Shown: one piece after another, positions 36,879 through 45,818 of the stretch | Layout of the letters: each line of letters opens with the position of its first letter | How positions within the stretch are numbered: position 1 is the first letter of the stretch | Origin: Hyphococcus sp. | Lineage (GTDB): Bacteria > Pseudomonadota > Alphaproteobacteria > Caulobacterales > Parvularculaceae | DNA length: 64,000 nt | NCBI GenBank assembly: GCA_028281665.1 | Contig: JANQJK010000010.1 | Location: 97,637 to 161,636, forward strand | Direction of reading: 5' to 3' | Program-made: the position numbers and the translations under genes | Notes under the pieces: model-generated | Told to the model about the DNA's origin: nothing | The model's database searches: none | Seen by the model: only the letters and a program-made list of their open reading frames with translations

Positions 36879-37228
36879 ATCCGTTTGTTGTCCCCTTGCT
36901 ACGCGATGATAATCGGCTCGATCCGGAAATCCAGAACGAAGCGCTGTTTGCGCTGTCGACTGCGCATGGGCGCGCGCCCTGCGCGAGCGCTCAAAATGCC
37001 TGAGCTTGAAATGGTCACCGGGCCGGATCCTTCGTGGAAAGACGGCGAACTGGCTTGATACCGGCTCACTATCCGGCAACGCCGCCGGCGGCGCCAGACC
37101 TTTCGTCGCGCCCAGACGCCGGTTCGGCGATGGGCGTTGAAAGCCGCAGAATCTCGCAATTGTGACCTGACAGCGGGATGCGCGCCGTCCGCTCCCATAT
37201 CACGGAGGCAACAGGGGAGTGCTGGACG
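36879..37228. other. Intergenic region, no supported gene
   Basis: About 350 bases between the protease gene and a tiny ORF. The plus strand has a 50-codon frame from 36903 and a second, stop-free frame before it, but neither has a Shine-Dalgarno or recognisable content. I see no gene, terminator or strong repeat here. Confidence 0.5.
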
Positions 37229-37330
37229 ATGATTGACTGGGCAAAACACCTGCCGAAATCGGCGCAGCCCGTATTATGGGTCGCTTCCATCGCGGCGGTC
37301 GCCGGCGGCGCCTTTTTGTTGATACAGTAG
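37229..37330 (+). CDS. Candidate tiny membrane protein, 33 aa
   Basis: ATG 37229, preceded by AGGGGAG, opens a 33-codon frame. It starts MIDWAKHLPKSAQ and has one hydrophobic span (VLWVASIAAVAGGAFLLI). It ends just before the rpmI promoter. Expression is unproven. Confidence 0.4.
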   Translation: MIDWAKHLPKSAQPVLWVASIAAVAGGAFLLIQ

Positions 37331-37340
37331 ACAAAAACCC

Positions 37341-37368
37341 TTGAAACTGAGCGGCTTCGGCGTATAAC
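37341..37368 (+). promoter_or_regulatory. Sigma-70-like promoter for rpmI-rplT
   Basis: TTGAAA (37341-37346), a 16-base spacer and TATAAC (37363-37368) lie about 90 bases before rpmI. The leader holds GC-rich hairpins that could support autoregulation by L20, but no known motif is recognised. Confidence 0.6.
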
Positions 37369-37456
37369 CCGCCGCTCAAATCTGCTCGCCGGGCCGAAAG
37401 GCATGCCCTGGCGGGTTTTGTTGCTCGCCCGAAAGGGCCCTTTCAGGATAAGCGAA

Positions 37457-37657
37457 ATGCCCAAGATGAAGACCAAGAAGGCTGCGGCGAAGCGGTTTAA
37501 GGTGACCGCCAGCGGCAAAATCAAGCATGGGGTCGCCGGCAAGCGCCACCGCCTCATCAGCCACAACGCCAAATACATACGCCAGCAGCGCGGAACGGAA
37601 GTGCTCTCCAAACAGGATGAGATTATCGTCAAGCGCTACATGCCGTACGACCGGTAA
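37457..37657 (+). CDS. rpmI: 50S ribosomal protein L35
   Basis: A 66-residue protein: [21 protein letters not shown] with the typical [18 protein letters not shown] middle and KRYMPYDR end. First gene of rpmI-rplT. infC, often upstream, is absent here. Confidence 0.97.
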   Translation: MPKMKTKKAAAKRFKVTASGKIKHGVAGKRHRLISHNAKYIRQQRGTEVLSKQDEIIVKRYMPYDR

Positions 37658-37668
37658 GGAGGGACCAG

Positions 37669-38025
37669 ATGGCACGCGTATCCACCGGCCCTGCGTCTCA
37701 CGCCCGGCACCGCAAAATCATCAAACGCGCCAAGGGCTATTATGGTCGGCGTAAAAACACCTTCCGCGTCGCCAATCAGGCCGTGGAAAAGGCGGGTCAG
37801 TACGCCTATCGCGACCGACGCGCCAAAAAGCGGAGTTTCCGCTCTCTCTGGATCCAGCGCATCAACGCAGCGGCGCGGGATGCGGGTCTCACCTACGCCC
37901 GCTTCATGAACGGCCTTTCGCGGGCCGGGATTGATGTTGACCGCAAAATGCTTGCAGATCTCGCCGTCCATGAGCCGGAGGCGTTCAAGGCCTTGGCGGA
38001 AAAGGCAAAATCGGCTCTCGCCTGA
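37669..38025 (+). CDS. rplT: 50S ribosomal protein L20
   Basis: A 118-residue protein beginning [19 protein letters not shown] with the highly basic [31 protein letters not shown] segment. Eleven bases after rpmI. L20 represses this operon in other bacteria. An intrinsic terminator follows. Confidence 0.98.
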   Translation: MARVSTGPASHARHRKIIKRAKGYYGRRKNTFRVANQAVEKAGQYAYRDRRAKKRSFRSLWIQRINAAARDAGLTYARFMNGLSRAGIDVDRKMLADLAVHEPEAFKALAEKAKSALA

Positions 38026-38048
38026 CCGGGACAAAAATCGTATCAAGC

Positions 38049-38085
38049 AAAAAACCCGGGGCTGCTCCGCAGTGCCGGGTTTTTT
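38049..38085 (+). terminator. Intrinsic terminator after rplT
   Basis: AAAAACCCGG pairs with CCGGGTTTTT around a GC-rich loop, with the T-run ending at 38085. Confidence 0.9.
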
Positions 38086-38266
38086 ATGCGCGCCGTCGGG
38101 TTTGTCGCCGAATGTTAACGAAACCATGCCGCAGTAATAAATATTTAATAAACCGTTCACTATTGAAAACCGTATAGTTTACTGCTATGTATCGTCCACC
38201 CAACGATAACAAAAAAATCCCAGGGGAGTGCTTTGCAAAACGCTAGAGCATTGAAAGAAAAGAGAA

Positions 38267-38578
38267 ATGTTGTACTTTGCCAGTATTGCGGCAGCCGCAT
38301 TCGCCGGTCTGACCGCTGTTATGACCGACACCGGCGCCGCGCCGAATGATAACTTTTCGTTAGACGCCGCCAGTGACGATTTGATTTTCGAGCAAATCGT
38401 GGAAAACGCCGTCGCAGATTGCCGGGAAGAGCTGGCGGGCGACGTTTTCGCCAACTTCCGGCTGAAGGCCTGCGTGGATGACAAGGTTGCAGAAATTGTC
38501 GTTACGTCGGACGCGCCGCAGCTCGCCGATTATGCCGCGGCCCATCAGGAATACCTGCTGACGGCAACCGCGCCCTAG
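38267..38578 (+). CDS. Small secreted protein, UrcA-like
   Basis: A 103-residue protein with a signal peptide (FASIAAAAFAGLTAVMTDTGA). The end FRLKACVDDKVAEIVVTSDAPQLADYAAAH resembles the Cys...Ala-Val...Pro-x-Leu...His tail of UrcA proteins, a small secreted family of alphaproteobacteria; it lacks the usual paired cysteine spacing, so the family call is tentative. A strong terminator follows at 38659. Confidence 0.55.
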   Translation: MLYFASIAAAAFAGLTAVMTDTGAAPNDNFSLDAASDDLIFEQIVENAVADCREELAGDVFANFRLKACVDDKVAEIVVTSDAPQLADYAAAHQEYLLTATAP

Positions 38579-38658
38579 GCAGACAGCCGACGCCGCCGCA
38601 ACCCGTCGCCAACCGGATCCTGTTGCGTATCAGTGTTGTGTAAATCAGTTGCGTTCCC

Positions 38659-38690
38659 GCGGGCCCTCGACATTGAGGGCCCGCTTTTTT
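38659..38690 (+). terminator. Intrinsic terminator before the phe leader
   Basis: A perfect 10-bp stem (38659-38668 with 38675-38684) and T6 end the upstream transcript. It may also act with the phe leader, since the leader ATG is only 12 bases further on. Confidence 0.9.
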
Positions 38691-38701
38691 ATGGAGAACT
38701 C

Positions 38702-38773
38702 ATGAGAAATACCGCCGTCATGCCGTTCCGCGCATTTACGCGCTTCAAGGGGTTCTTTACCGGAGCCCCCTGA
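38702..38773 (+). CDS. Phe-rich leader peptide of the pheS-pheT attenuator, 23 aa
   Basis: ATG 38702 follows a GGAG Shine-Dalgarno. The 23-residue frame MRNTAVMPFRAFTRFKGFFTGAP has five Phe codons (residues 9, 12, 15, 18, 19), including a tandem pair. It ends at TGA 38771-38773, directly before the anti-terminator and terminator. Ribosome stalling at Phe codons when tRNA-Phe is uncharged would favour the anti-terminator. Confidence 0.85.
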   Translation: MRNTAVMPFRAFTRFKGFFTGAP

Positions 38774-38774
38774 C

Positions 38775-38831
38775 CGGATGACGATGGCGAAAAACGCCGG
38801 TAAGCGTCATCCGACGGATGGCGCTTTTTTG
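38775..38831 (+). promoter_or_regulatory. Transcription attenuator of pheS
   Basis: Segment 38775-38783 (CGGATGACG) is fully complementary to 38805-38813 (CGTCATCCG), forming an anti-terminator. The same 3' segment pairs instead with 38815-38825 to form a terminator stem (one G-U pair) followed by a T6 run. This mutually exclusive pairing, with the leader peptide, is classic phe attenuation. Confidence 0.85.
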
Positions 38832-38869
38832 TTGGAAGCCATTTTGGTGGAAGATTGGGAGACGGACAA

Positions 38870-39946
38870 ATGTCCGACCTGGAAAGTCTGGAAACGGACC
38901 TGATCGCAAAGATCGACGGCGCGGCCGACGCCGGCGCCTTGGAAGACGTGCGCGTCGCCGCTCTCGGCAAGAAAGGCGTCGTCTCCGAGCGGATGAAAAC
39001 GCTCGGGAAGATGAGCCCGGAAGAGCGCAAGGAAATGGGTCCGGCGCTGAACGGTCTCAAAACCCGCATCGGCGAGGCGATTGACGCGAAAAAACTGGCG
39101 CTTGAGGAGGCTGCGCTCGATGCGCGCCTGGCGACGGAAAAAGTCGACGTGACGCTGCCCGTTCGGCCGGAGCGGAAAGGCAGGATCCATCCTGTTTCTC
39201 AGGTCACGGAGGAAATTGTCGCGATCTTCTCGGCGATGGGGTTCGACGTCGCCGAAGGCCCCGACATTGAAGACGACTTCTATAACTTCACCGCGCTCAA
39301 TTTTCCCGAAGATCATCCGGCGCGCGAAATGCACGACACGTTTTTCTTCGAACCGAAAGAAGACGGCTCGCGCAGGCTCCTGCGCACTCATACGAGCCCG
39401 GTGCAGATCCGCACCATGATGCAGCAAAAGCCGCCCATCCGGATTATCATTCCCGGGCGCGTTTACCGCTGCGATTCCGATCAAACCCACACGCCGGTGT
39501 TCCATCAGGTTGAGGGCCTCGTCATTGACCGAGAAAGTCATATGGGTCACCTCAAAGGCACGCTCGAAGCCTTTGCGAAGACCTATTTCGAAGTGGACAG
39601 CGTCAAGACCCGTTTCCGCCCGCACTTCTTTCCGTTCACGGAACCGTCGGCGGAAATGGACATCGGCTATGAGCGCGTAGGAAACGAAATCCGCATCGGC
39701 CAGGGGGACGACTGGATGGAGATACTCGGCTGCGGCATGGTCCACCCGAATGTCCTGAAAAACTGCGGCCTCGACCCGGACGAGTATCAGGGCTTCGCCT
39801 GGGGCATGGGCGTCGATCGCCTCGCCATGCTGAAATACGGCATCCCGGATCTGCGCGATTTCTTCGCGGCGGACGCAAGATGGCTTGAGCATTACGGCTT
39901 CGATCCGCTCGATCAGCCGAATCTGGCGGTGGGGTTGAGTCGCTAA
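38870..39946 (+). CDS. pheS: Phenylalanyl-tRNA synthetase alpha subunit
   Basis: A 358-residue class II synthetase. It has an N-terminal coiled coil, then [19 protein letters not shown], the motif 2 region [11 protein letters not shown], and the motif 3 region [21 protein letters not shown] 38870 with GGGAGA upstream. The fic gene and then pheT follow, so the normally adjacent subunits are separated. Confidence 0.97.
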   Translation: MSDLESLETDLIAKIDGAADAGALEDVRVAALGKKGVVSERMKTLGKMSPEERKEMGPALNGLKTRIGEAIDAKKLALEEAALDARLATEKVDVTLPVRPERKGRIHPVSQVTEEIVAIFSAMGFDVAEGPDIEDDFYNFTALNFPEDHPAREMHDTFFFEPKEDGSRRLLRTHTSPVQIRTMMQQKPPIRIIIPGRVYRCDSDQTHTPVFHQVEGLVIDRESHMGHLKGTLEAFAKTYFEVDSVKTRFRPHFFPFTEPSAEMDIGYERVGNEIRIGQGDDWMEILGCGMVHPNVLKNCGLDPDEYQGFAWGMGVDRLAMLKYGIPDLRDFFAADARWLEHYGFDPLDQPNLAVGLSR

Positions 39947-40123
39947 TCGACTGATATTGATATCTTTTTTAGGAGGGGAGTTTGATCTTCATTTGCGCCA
40001 AGCAGGCGAGTTTGTCCTTCAGAAGTGGGAACATTTGATAGACAAAGGGTTTCGGTTTGAATACATGATAGTCTGCAACATTAGATCTCCAAAATTCGCC
40101 AGAAATGAAGACCAAAATTGAGA

Positions 40124-41263
40124 ATGTCGCCGCAAAACCGAAATGAACTAGATCTGTCGAACGCCGTTTTTTACCACAACGATGCATTCCCACCCGTGCA
40201 ACTGGATTACGAAAAGATCCTAAAGCCTTTGGCCTCCGCCACGAGTGCGATTTCTCGTTTCGATCAAATATTGAAAACGCTTCACAACAGCGAAATCTTA
40301 TTGGCGCCTCTGCGAAATCAAGAGGCTGTCATTTCCTCGCGCATGGAAGGAACCGTCAGTACGATCGATGAAATATTTCGCTACGAAGCCGATGTCGAGG
40401 GTGACGAAGAAAACGAAAATGCGGCGCGTTCCGAAGTCATCGAAACTGTCCTTTATCAGCGAGCATTAAAAGCCGGACAACGTGCAATTGAAGAAGGGCG
40501 GCCATTTTCTGAATGGCTTGTGAGGGCTTTGCATCAGGCGTTGCTTTGGTTCGGGCGAGGCGCCGAAAAAAATCCCGGCCAGTACAAAACTAAACAGAAC
40601 TACATCGCCGGAAAGTCCAAACGCGATATTCTGTTTGTTCCCATTTCTCCGCAAAAGCTATCGGAGGGAATGGAAAAACTATTTCGATATATTGAGGAAA
40701 CTGAGAATCAGAGCCTTCTCAAAACGGCAATTTCTCATGCGGAGTTCGAGGCGCTGCACCCGTTTGAGGATGGAAATGGCCGAGTGGGCCGCATGCTTGT
40801 GACATTGCTATTATGGAAAGAAGGCGAAATCTCTGAGCCCCATTTTTACATCAGCAGGTATCTGGAAGAAAACAAAACTGAATATATTGAAAAAATGCGA
40901 GATGTCTCACGTCACGATACGTGGACACAATGGTGCATATTTTTTCTTAATGCACTTGAGGTGCAAGCGCATCGAAATCTGGAAATCGCAGAGCAAATTC
41001 AATCTCTTTATGAGATTTCCAAAGCCCAATTTACCGAAGCGTTATCTTCCAAATGGAGTCAACAAGCACTGGACTTCATTTTTGCTAATCCGGTTTTTCG
41101 CATCAATAAATTTGTTCGGGAAACGAACATTACTGACCCAAGCGCTCGGCGATTTGTTCGCGCGCTACAAGAAAAAGAGCTTTTGATTTGTTTGGAGGAG
41201 CCTTCCGGTCGACGACCGGCGCTCTACGCTTTTGAACCTCTATTGGAACTCGTCCGCGTCTGA
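40124..41263 (+). CDS. Fic-domain protein (AMPylase), inhibitory-helix class II
   Basis: A 379-residue Fic protein. The active-site motif is HPFEDGNGRVGR with catalytic H212. An inhibitory motif S-x-x-x-E-G (S71-G76, ISSRMEG) lies in the N-terminal helix, so activity is probably self-repressed. The C-terminus has a winged-helix-like region, as in regulator-type Fic proteins. Base composition is visibly AT-richer than pheS and pheT on either side. No clear Shine-Dalgarno precedes ATG 40124; a TTG at 40118 is the alternative. It lies 18 bases before pheT. Confidence 0.93.
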   Translation: MSPQNRNELDLSNAVFYHNDAFPPVQLDYEKILKPLASATSAISRFDQILKTLHNSEILLAPLRNQEAVISSRMEGTVSTIDEIFRYEADVEGDEENENAARSEVIETVLYQRALKAGQRAIEEGRPFSEWLVRALHQALLWFGRGAEKNPGQYKTKQNYIAGKSKRDILFVPISPQKLSEGMEKLFRYIEETENQSLLKTAISHAEFEALHPFEDGNGRVGRMLVTLLLWKEGEISEPHFYISRYLEENKTEYIEKMRDVSRHDTWTQWCIFFLNALEVQAHRNLEIAEQIQSLYEISKAQFTEALSSKWSQQALDFIFANPVFRINKFVRETNITDPSARRFVRALQEKELLICLEEPSGRRPALYAFEPLLELVRV

Positions 41264-41281
41264 ATAGAAGAAAGATTTTCA

Positions 41282-43696
41282 ATGAAATTCACCCTTAGCT
41301 GGCTCAAAGAGCATCTCGAAACCGATGCTTCGCTTGGCGAAATCGTCGAGACGATGGTCGCTGTGGGCCTCGAAGTTGAATCTGTCGACAACCCCGCTGA
41401 CCGTCTCGCCGCGTTCACTATTGGCGAGGTGCTGGAAGCGGAAAAACATCCCGATGCGGATAAGCTGAAACTCTGCAAGGTCGCGACGAAAGACGGCGAG
41501 ATGCAGATCGTTTGCGGCGCGCCGAACGCGCGGGCGGGCATCAAGATCGCCTACGCGCCGGTGGGCGCTTATGTGCCCGGTATCGACGTGACGCTCAAGA
41601 AAGCAAAAATCCGCGGCGTTGAAAGCTTCGGCATGATGTGTTCGGCCCGCGAGATGGAGCTGGGCGACGATCACGACGGCATTATCGAGGCGCCGGCGGA
41701 AGCGAAGGTGGGCGATCCCGTCGCGCCGTGGCTCGGCGCCGACGACCCGGTGATCGATTTCGAGGTAACGCCCAATCGTCCGGACACGAACGGCGTTGAC
41801 GGCGTCGCACGAGACCTGGCGGCTGCGGGCCTCGGCAGGCTGAGCACGCCGGCGCCGGAAGCAATCAGGGGCGAATTCGAAAGCCCGCAGAAGATCGGCC
41901 TTCATTTTCCGAAAGGGGTCGAAGACGCCTGTCCTTGTTTTGCCGGCCGATACATCAAAGGCGTTAGGAACGGGCCCAGCCCGGAATGGCTGCAAAAGCG
42001 TCTCCGCGCCATCGGCCTCCGCCCGATCAATGCGCTCGTCGATATCACCAACTACATGTCATACGACCGTTCGCGGCCGCTTCATGTTTACGACGCAGAC
42101 AAACTGTCGGGCGAAATCCAGGCGCGTCTCGGCCGCGAGGGCGAAAGTTTTCTCGCCCTGGACGGCAAAACCTATGACGCCGACGAAACAACGACCGTGA
42201 TCGCCGACGACACGGCCGTGCTCGGCTTCGGCGGCATCATGGGCGGCGAAGACACGGGCTCGACGCAAGACACCGTCAACGTCTTTATCGAATGCGCCTA
42301 TTTCGATCCGCTGCGCACCGCGAAGACAGGCCGCAGGACCGGCATCAATTCCGACGCGCGCTATCGCTTTGAGCGCGGCGTCGATCCGAACTTCATCCTG
42401 CCGGGTCTTGAGATGGCGACGCGGCTGGTGCTTGATATTTGCGGTGGAACGCCCAGCAAAATCGAGCTTGCAGGCGCCGTGCCGGCATTCGAAAGAACAG
42501 TGCTTTATCCGACGACGGAGGTTCTTCGCCTCACCGGCATGGATGTGAAGCCGGAAGGACAGGAACGCATTCTGGCCGCGCTCGGTTTCGAGGTGCGCAA
42601 GTCCGATCCGTGGCAGGTGGACGTTCCGAGCTGGCGGCCCGATATCGAAGGCAAGGCGGATCTCGTTGAAGAGATTTCGCGCGTCGTCGGCTTCGACCAC
42701 CTCCCGACGGCGACCCTGCCGCTGACGAGCGCAGTGGAGGCGCCGAAGCTGACGCCCGCCCAGGAAAAACGAGGCCGCGCTCGTCGCGCGCTTGCTGCGC
42801 GCGGGCTGTTGGAAGCGGTGACATGGTCGTTCACCGATGAACGCTATGCGGCGCTGTTCCGCAGCCCTAATGAGATGAAAGTCGCGGGACTTTATCTCGC
42901 CAACCCAATCTCGTCGGACCTCGGCGTGATGCGGCCTTCCATTCTTCCGAACCTGATCGCCGCCCTGCAGCGCAATGCGGACCGCGGGCGTGCGGACCTT
43001 GCGCTGTTTGAGGTTGCGCCGACCTATGAAAGCGACCAGCCGGACGGGCACAAGGATTCTATCGCCGGCGCGCGCCGCATTGAGACGCCGCGACACTGGT
43101 CAACCGGACCGTATACGGAAGATGGCGTTTTCAGTGCGAAGGCCGATGCGATCGCCGCCCTTGAAGCCGCCGGCGCCCCCATTGCAAGCCTTCAAACGGT
43201 GGCGCCGGGCCCCGACTATTTTCACCCGGGCCGTTCCGGTTATCTGCAACTCGGTCCCGGAAAACGTCTCGCCGCTTTCGGCGAAATCCATCCGCGCGTT
43301 TTGAAGGCGATGGATGTGGACGGCATCGTCTACGGATTCGAGGTCGCGCTAGATGCTGTCCCCGCCGGCCGCCGGAAGAGCGTGAAGACGCGGGCTGCGC
43401 TCGACGCGTCGGATCTTTTGCCGGTCAAGCGCGACTTCGCGTTCGTCTGCGATGCGGATATCGCCGCCGAAGCGTTGATCAAGGCCGTGTGCGGGGCGGA
43501 GAAGACGCTGATCACCGACGTCGCGCTCTTTGACGTTTATGAGGGCAGGGGCGTCCCCGACGGCAAAAAGTCCCTTGCTGTCGAGGTCACGTTGCAGCCG
43601 CGCGAAAAAACGCTCACTGACGACGAGATTGAAACGGTTTCGAAACGGATCATAGCGCAAGCCGAAAAAGCCGCTGGCGCGACGCTCCGCCAATAG
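41282..43696 (+). CDS. pheT: Phenylalanyl-tRNA synthetase beta subunit
   Basis: A complete 804-residue beta subunit. It has the N-terminal MKFTLSWLKEHL, a tRNA-binding OB domain (VLEAEKHPDADKLKLCKV), B3/B4 editing domain (GLRPINALVDITNY) and the B5, core and FDX-ACB domains. It reads from ATG 41282, right after the fic stop. It now depends on transcription through fic. Confidence 0.98.
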   Translation: MKFTLSWLKEHLETDASLGEIVETMVAVGLEVESVDNPADRLAAFTIGEVLEAEKHPDADKLKLCKVATKDGEMQIVCGAPNARAGIKIAYAPVGAYVPGIDVTLKKAKIRGVESFGMMCSAREMELGDDHDGIIEAPAEAKVGDPVAPWLGADDPVIDFEVTPNRPDTNGVDGVARDLAAAGLGRLSTPAPEAIRGEFESPQKIGLHFPKGVEDACPCFAGRYIKGVRNGPSPEWLQKRLRAIGLRPINALVDITNYMSYDRSRPLHVYDADKLSGEIQARLGREGESFLALDGKTYDADETTTVIADDTAVLGFGGIMGGEDTGSTQDTVNVFIECAYFDPLRTAKTGRRTGINSDARYRFERGVDPNFILPGLEMATRLVLDICGGTPSKIELAGAVPAFERTVLYPTTEVLRLTGMDVKPEGQERILAALGFEVRKSDPWQVDVPSWRPDIEGKADLVEEISRVVGFDHLPTATLPLTSAVEAPKLTPAQEKRGRARRALAARGLLEAVTWSFTDERYAALFRSPNEMKVAGLYLANPISSDLGVMRPSILPNLIAALQRNADRGRADLALFEVAPTYESDQPDGHKDSIAGARRIETPRHWSTGPYTEDGVFSAKADAIAALEAAGAPIASLQTVAPGPDYFHPGRSGYLQLGPGKRLAAFGEIHPRVLKAMDVDGIVYGFEVALDAVPAGRRKSVKTRAALDASDLLPVKRDFAFVCDADIAAEALIKAVCGAEKTLITDVALFDVYEGRGVPDGKKSLAVEVTLQPREKTLTDDEIETVSKRIIAQAEKAAGATLRQ

Positions 43697-43820
43697 GGCG
43701 AAGCTGAAAATCTTAATAAAATCTGGATGACGCCGTTTGGTTTGCGAGGGCGCCGTTTATGCAGTGTTGACGCCCGGGCCGTATACCTATGGTTGTGTAA
43801 GGAAAGGCCACAGGTGTATC

Positions 43821-44426
43821 GTGAGCAAGGAACGGCGCGCCCATCCCCGGATTGACGGCGAAATCGCAGCAAACATTCTGATCAACAACGAGGAAAACGC
43901 GGTCGCCCGCGTTCTCGACGTCTCAGCGGGCGGAATCGGTTTCCTGTTTTCAGGATCGGTTGCCCTTGGCGACAGCGTTGTCGCCCATCTTGACGGCGGC
44001 ACGCGGCTCGAAGGCGACGTTGTTCGCCTGTTCGACGGCGGCTTCGCCATCTCCCTCGCCATGAGCGAGCACAAGCGCCAGCGGCTCGCCGAAACCCTTG
44101 ACCGGGAGCGCGCGCGGGGACGCTCGCTCGATAAGTTGAGCCTTGAGCGTCGCATTGCAAAACGCGTGAAGGGCATGACCCAGTCCGTCGTCTGCGAAAC
44201 GGCGAACCGGCGTTTTCCGGTACGTATCGTCGATATGTCGCTTACGGGCGTTGCTATAGAAACAGAAGAAAAACTCGAAATGGACGCGCTCGTCGTCATC
44301 GGTAAAATGCGCGGCAGCGTCGTCCGCTGCGAAGGCAACCGATACGGCGTCCGCCTGCTTGCCCCGGAAGATTGTCTGGATCCGGCCGATATTGAGTTTG
44401 AAGACGGCGAGCTGCGCCGGGCCTGA
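43821..44426 (+). CDS. Tandem PilZ-domain protein
   Basis: A 201-residue cytoplasmic protein with two PilZ domains. Domain one has RRAHPR (RxxxR) and DVSAGGIGF; domain two has RRIAKR (RxxxR) and DMSLTGVAIE, the D/NxSxxG signatures of c-di-GMP binding. A charged linker joins them. GTG 43821 is used. The target is unknown. Confidence 0.85.
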   Translation: MSKERRAHPRIDGEIAANILINNEENAVARVLDVSAGGIGFLFSGSVALGDSVVAHLDGGTRLEGDVVRLFDGGFAISLAMSEHKRQRLAETLDRERARGRSLDKLSLERRIAKRVKGMTQSVVCETANRRFPVRIVDMSLTGVAIETEEKLEMDALVVIGKMRGSVVRCEGNRYGVRLLAPEDCLDPADIEFEDGELRRA

Positions 44427-44497
44427 CCGGAGCCGGCCCAATGCTTGCGATCCGGCGAGCCCCGCGCTAAGACCCGGCCCTCAACCCCCCTTGTTGG

Positions 44498-44573
44498 GCC
44501 GCTTTAGCTCAGTTGGTAGAGCACATCATTCGTAATGATGGGGTCACGTGTTCGAGTCACGTAAGCGGCACCA
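44498..44573 (+). tRNA. tRNA-Thr (anticodon CGT)
   Basis: A 76-nt cloverleaf with acceptor GCCGCTT/AAGCGGC, D arm AGCTCAGTTGGTAGAGC, anticodon stem CATCA-TTCGTAA-TGATG and T arm ACGTG-TTCGAGT-CACGT. CCA is encoded (44571-44573). The anticodon CGT reads ACG. Its 3' half is the integration target of the island. Confidence 0.97.
44528..44573 (+). repeat. attL-type sequence: tRNA 3' half
   Basis: This 46-bp segment matches 54994-55039 at 41 of 46 positions, in direct orientation. It marks the left end of the island. Confidence 0.8.
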
Positions 44574-44639
44574 TTTTTCATAATAAAATCAATTAATTAA
44601 GTGGGAATAAAGTTCTTGTATTTTGCCGAATGCTGCCTT

Positions 44640-44660
44640 GGGTAACATTGGGGTAACAAA
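44640..44660. repeat. GGGTAACA direct repeats near attL
   Basis: Two copies of GGGTAACA lie within 21 bases. The same pair occurs at 54846 beside the integrase remnant, where a third, inverted copy lies at 54819. These look like integrase arm-type sites or fixed end sequences of the element. Confidence 0.55.
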
Positions 44661-44739
44661 CGAAATGCATTTTGGAGCGCAAAATTTATTTTCGCGACGG
44701 CGGTAGTTATTCCACGCAAATTGAAAATAGCCTGGAAGC

Positions 44740-45056
44740 TCAATCTTCGGCTGCTTCAAGCAAGAACGCTTCATGATCCTGGTTGTGATGCAGGATCGTC
44801 AGTATATAGATGAACTCATCCTCGACCCGGTAATAGATGACGTGACTGCCGGAAATGAGTGCGCGATAATCTGGACGCAGATCGGATTTGTCTACGCCGA
44901 GCAAGAGTGTTTCAAGGAGTGCGGTTAGCCGTGCTGCAAGCCCCGCCATGTAAGCGCTTGCAGTCTCCACGCCCACTTTTCAAAGGAATAATAGTCGATT
45001 TTCTCAATATCGTTTTGAGCCGTCTTACTCAGCCGCAGTTTTCTTCGCTTTGCCAC
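44740..45056 (-). pseudogene. ParE-family toxin, frameshifted
   Basis: The N-terminal half (VAKRRKLRLSKTAQNDIEKIDYYSFEKW, from GTG 45056) and C-terminal half (VETASAYMAGLAARLTALLETL to ILTILHHNQDHEAFL) are in different frames. They meet at the G-run around 44968-44976, where one missing base explains the shift. Joined, they make a normal ParE/RelE-type toxin of about 105 residues with the typical RPDYRALISGSHVIYYRVED. As it stands the toxin is probably inactive. Confidence 0.8.
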
Positions 45057-45306
45057 GTTTCCTGATCGCCCGGAAATAACCCGCAACATCCTCATCGGAG
45101 CCGAGTTCGAGGAAATCGCCAGCGGCAATCTCGCCCTCTGCCTTGTCGAGGATCGTCATAAGGCGCGCCTTCCTATCCCGATTCTCCTGGTCGGCGCGGA
45201 TCAGCGTCCGCACATAGTCGCTGGCGTTTGCATATAGTCCGGTCTCAACCTGCGCCTCGACAACGCCGCGCAGTTCGTCCGGCAGGGAAATGTTCATGGT
45301 GGCCAT
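45025..45306 (-). CDS. ParD-family antitoxin
   Basis: A 93-residue protein: ribbon-helix-helix MNISLPDELRGVVEAQVETG then ASDYVRTLIRAD, with a charged C-terminus that would wrap the toxin. It overlaps the toxin start by 32 bases. The antitoxin is intact while its toxin is frameshifted. Confidence 0.9.
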   Translation of the reverse strand: MATMNISLPDELRGVVEAQVETGLYANASDYVRTLIRADQENRDRKARLMTILDKAEGEIAAGDFLELGSDEDVAGYFRAIRKRGKAKKTAAE

Positions 45307-45387
45307 GGCGTCGCCTCCGGGTCTCAACATTGCCCATCATGGCATATATTGGCAAAGATTGCCAATATACAATCGCTGCCAAGTTGC

Positions 45388-45786
45388 TTAGTCGAAAATT
45401 TTTTTCAGGAGTTTTTGCCCCGGCGGCGTGTCTATTGAGGCCTGTTCTTTCCTTGCCGCCAGCGTGTCAAACGCCCCCTGTAACCCATCGCTTAAAGAAG
45501 TCAGCTCTTGCTCTTTGGCGGCCATATCGGAGCAAATGCCATTACGGCTCTCTGTGACGCCCCCAATGCAATATGTCTGCACAGAAGCCGTTAGCTTATC
45601 CGCACGTTTGATGTCCTGCTTCAAATCGTCGACCAGCCGCCGCACATCGGCATCGATACGGCGAATTTTGTTTTCTGCTTGCAGAGCTTCTTGGTCCGCT
45701 TGACGAGCTAGTCCATCAAAGCCGCCAGTATTCCAATAACCGTTCGCCGCACGCCGCCGGTTAAAGCCGCTTGTACAGTTTTTCAT
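45388..45786 (-). CDS. Hypothetical coiled-coil protein
   Basis: A 132-residue, Lys/Asp/Glu/Ala-rich protein with heptad-like stretches (ALQAENKIRRIDADVRRLVDDLKQDIKRA) and no signal or membrane segment. Not recognised. It may be island cargo or a fragment. Confidence 0.5.
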   Translation of the reverse strand: MKNCTSGFNRRRAANGYWNTGGFDGLARQADQEALQAENKIRRIDADVRRLVDDLKQDIKRADKLTASVQTYCIGGVTESRNGICSDMAAKEQELTSLSDGLQGAFDTLAARKEQASIDTPPGQKLLKKIFD

Positions 45787-45818
45787 AATACTCGGCAGCT
45801 TTATCGAGTTGTCGGTTT

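Noticed and set aside
36903..37055. 50-codon plus-strand frame in the gap before rpmI
   Set aside because: No Shine-Dalgarno and no recognisable sequence; overlapping frames are equally open.
37366..37417. Hairpin AACCCGCC/GGCGGGTT as an rpmI attenuator
   Set aside because: Its 5' arm overlaps the -10 box, so it would not be in the RNA.
39969..40193. 74-codon minus-strand ORF between pheS and fic
   Set aside because: Hydrophobic and AT-rich but with no recognisable family and overlapping fic; kept as unannotated.
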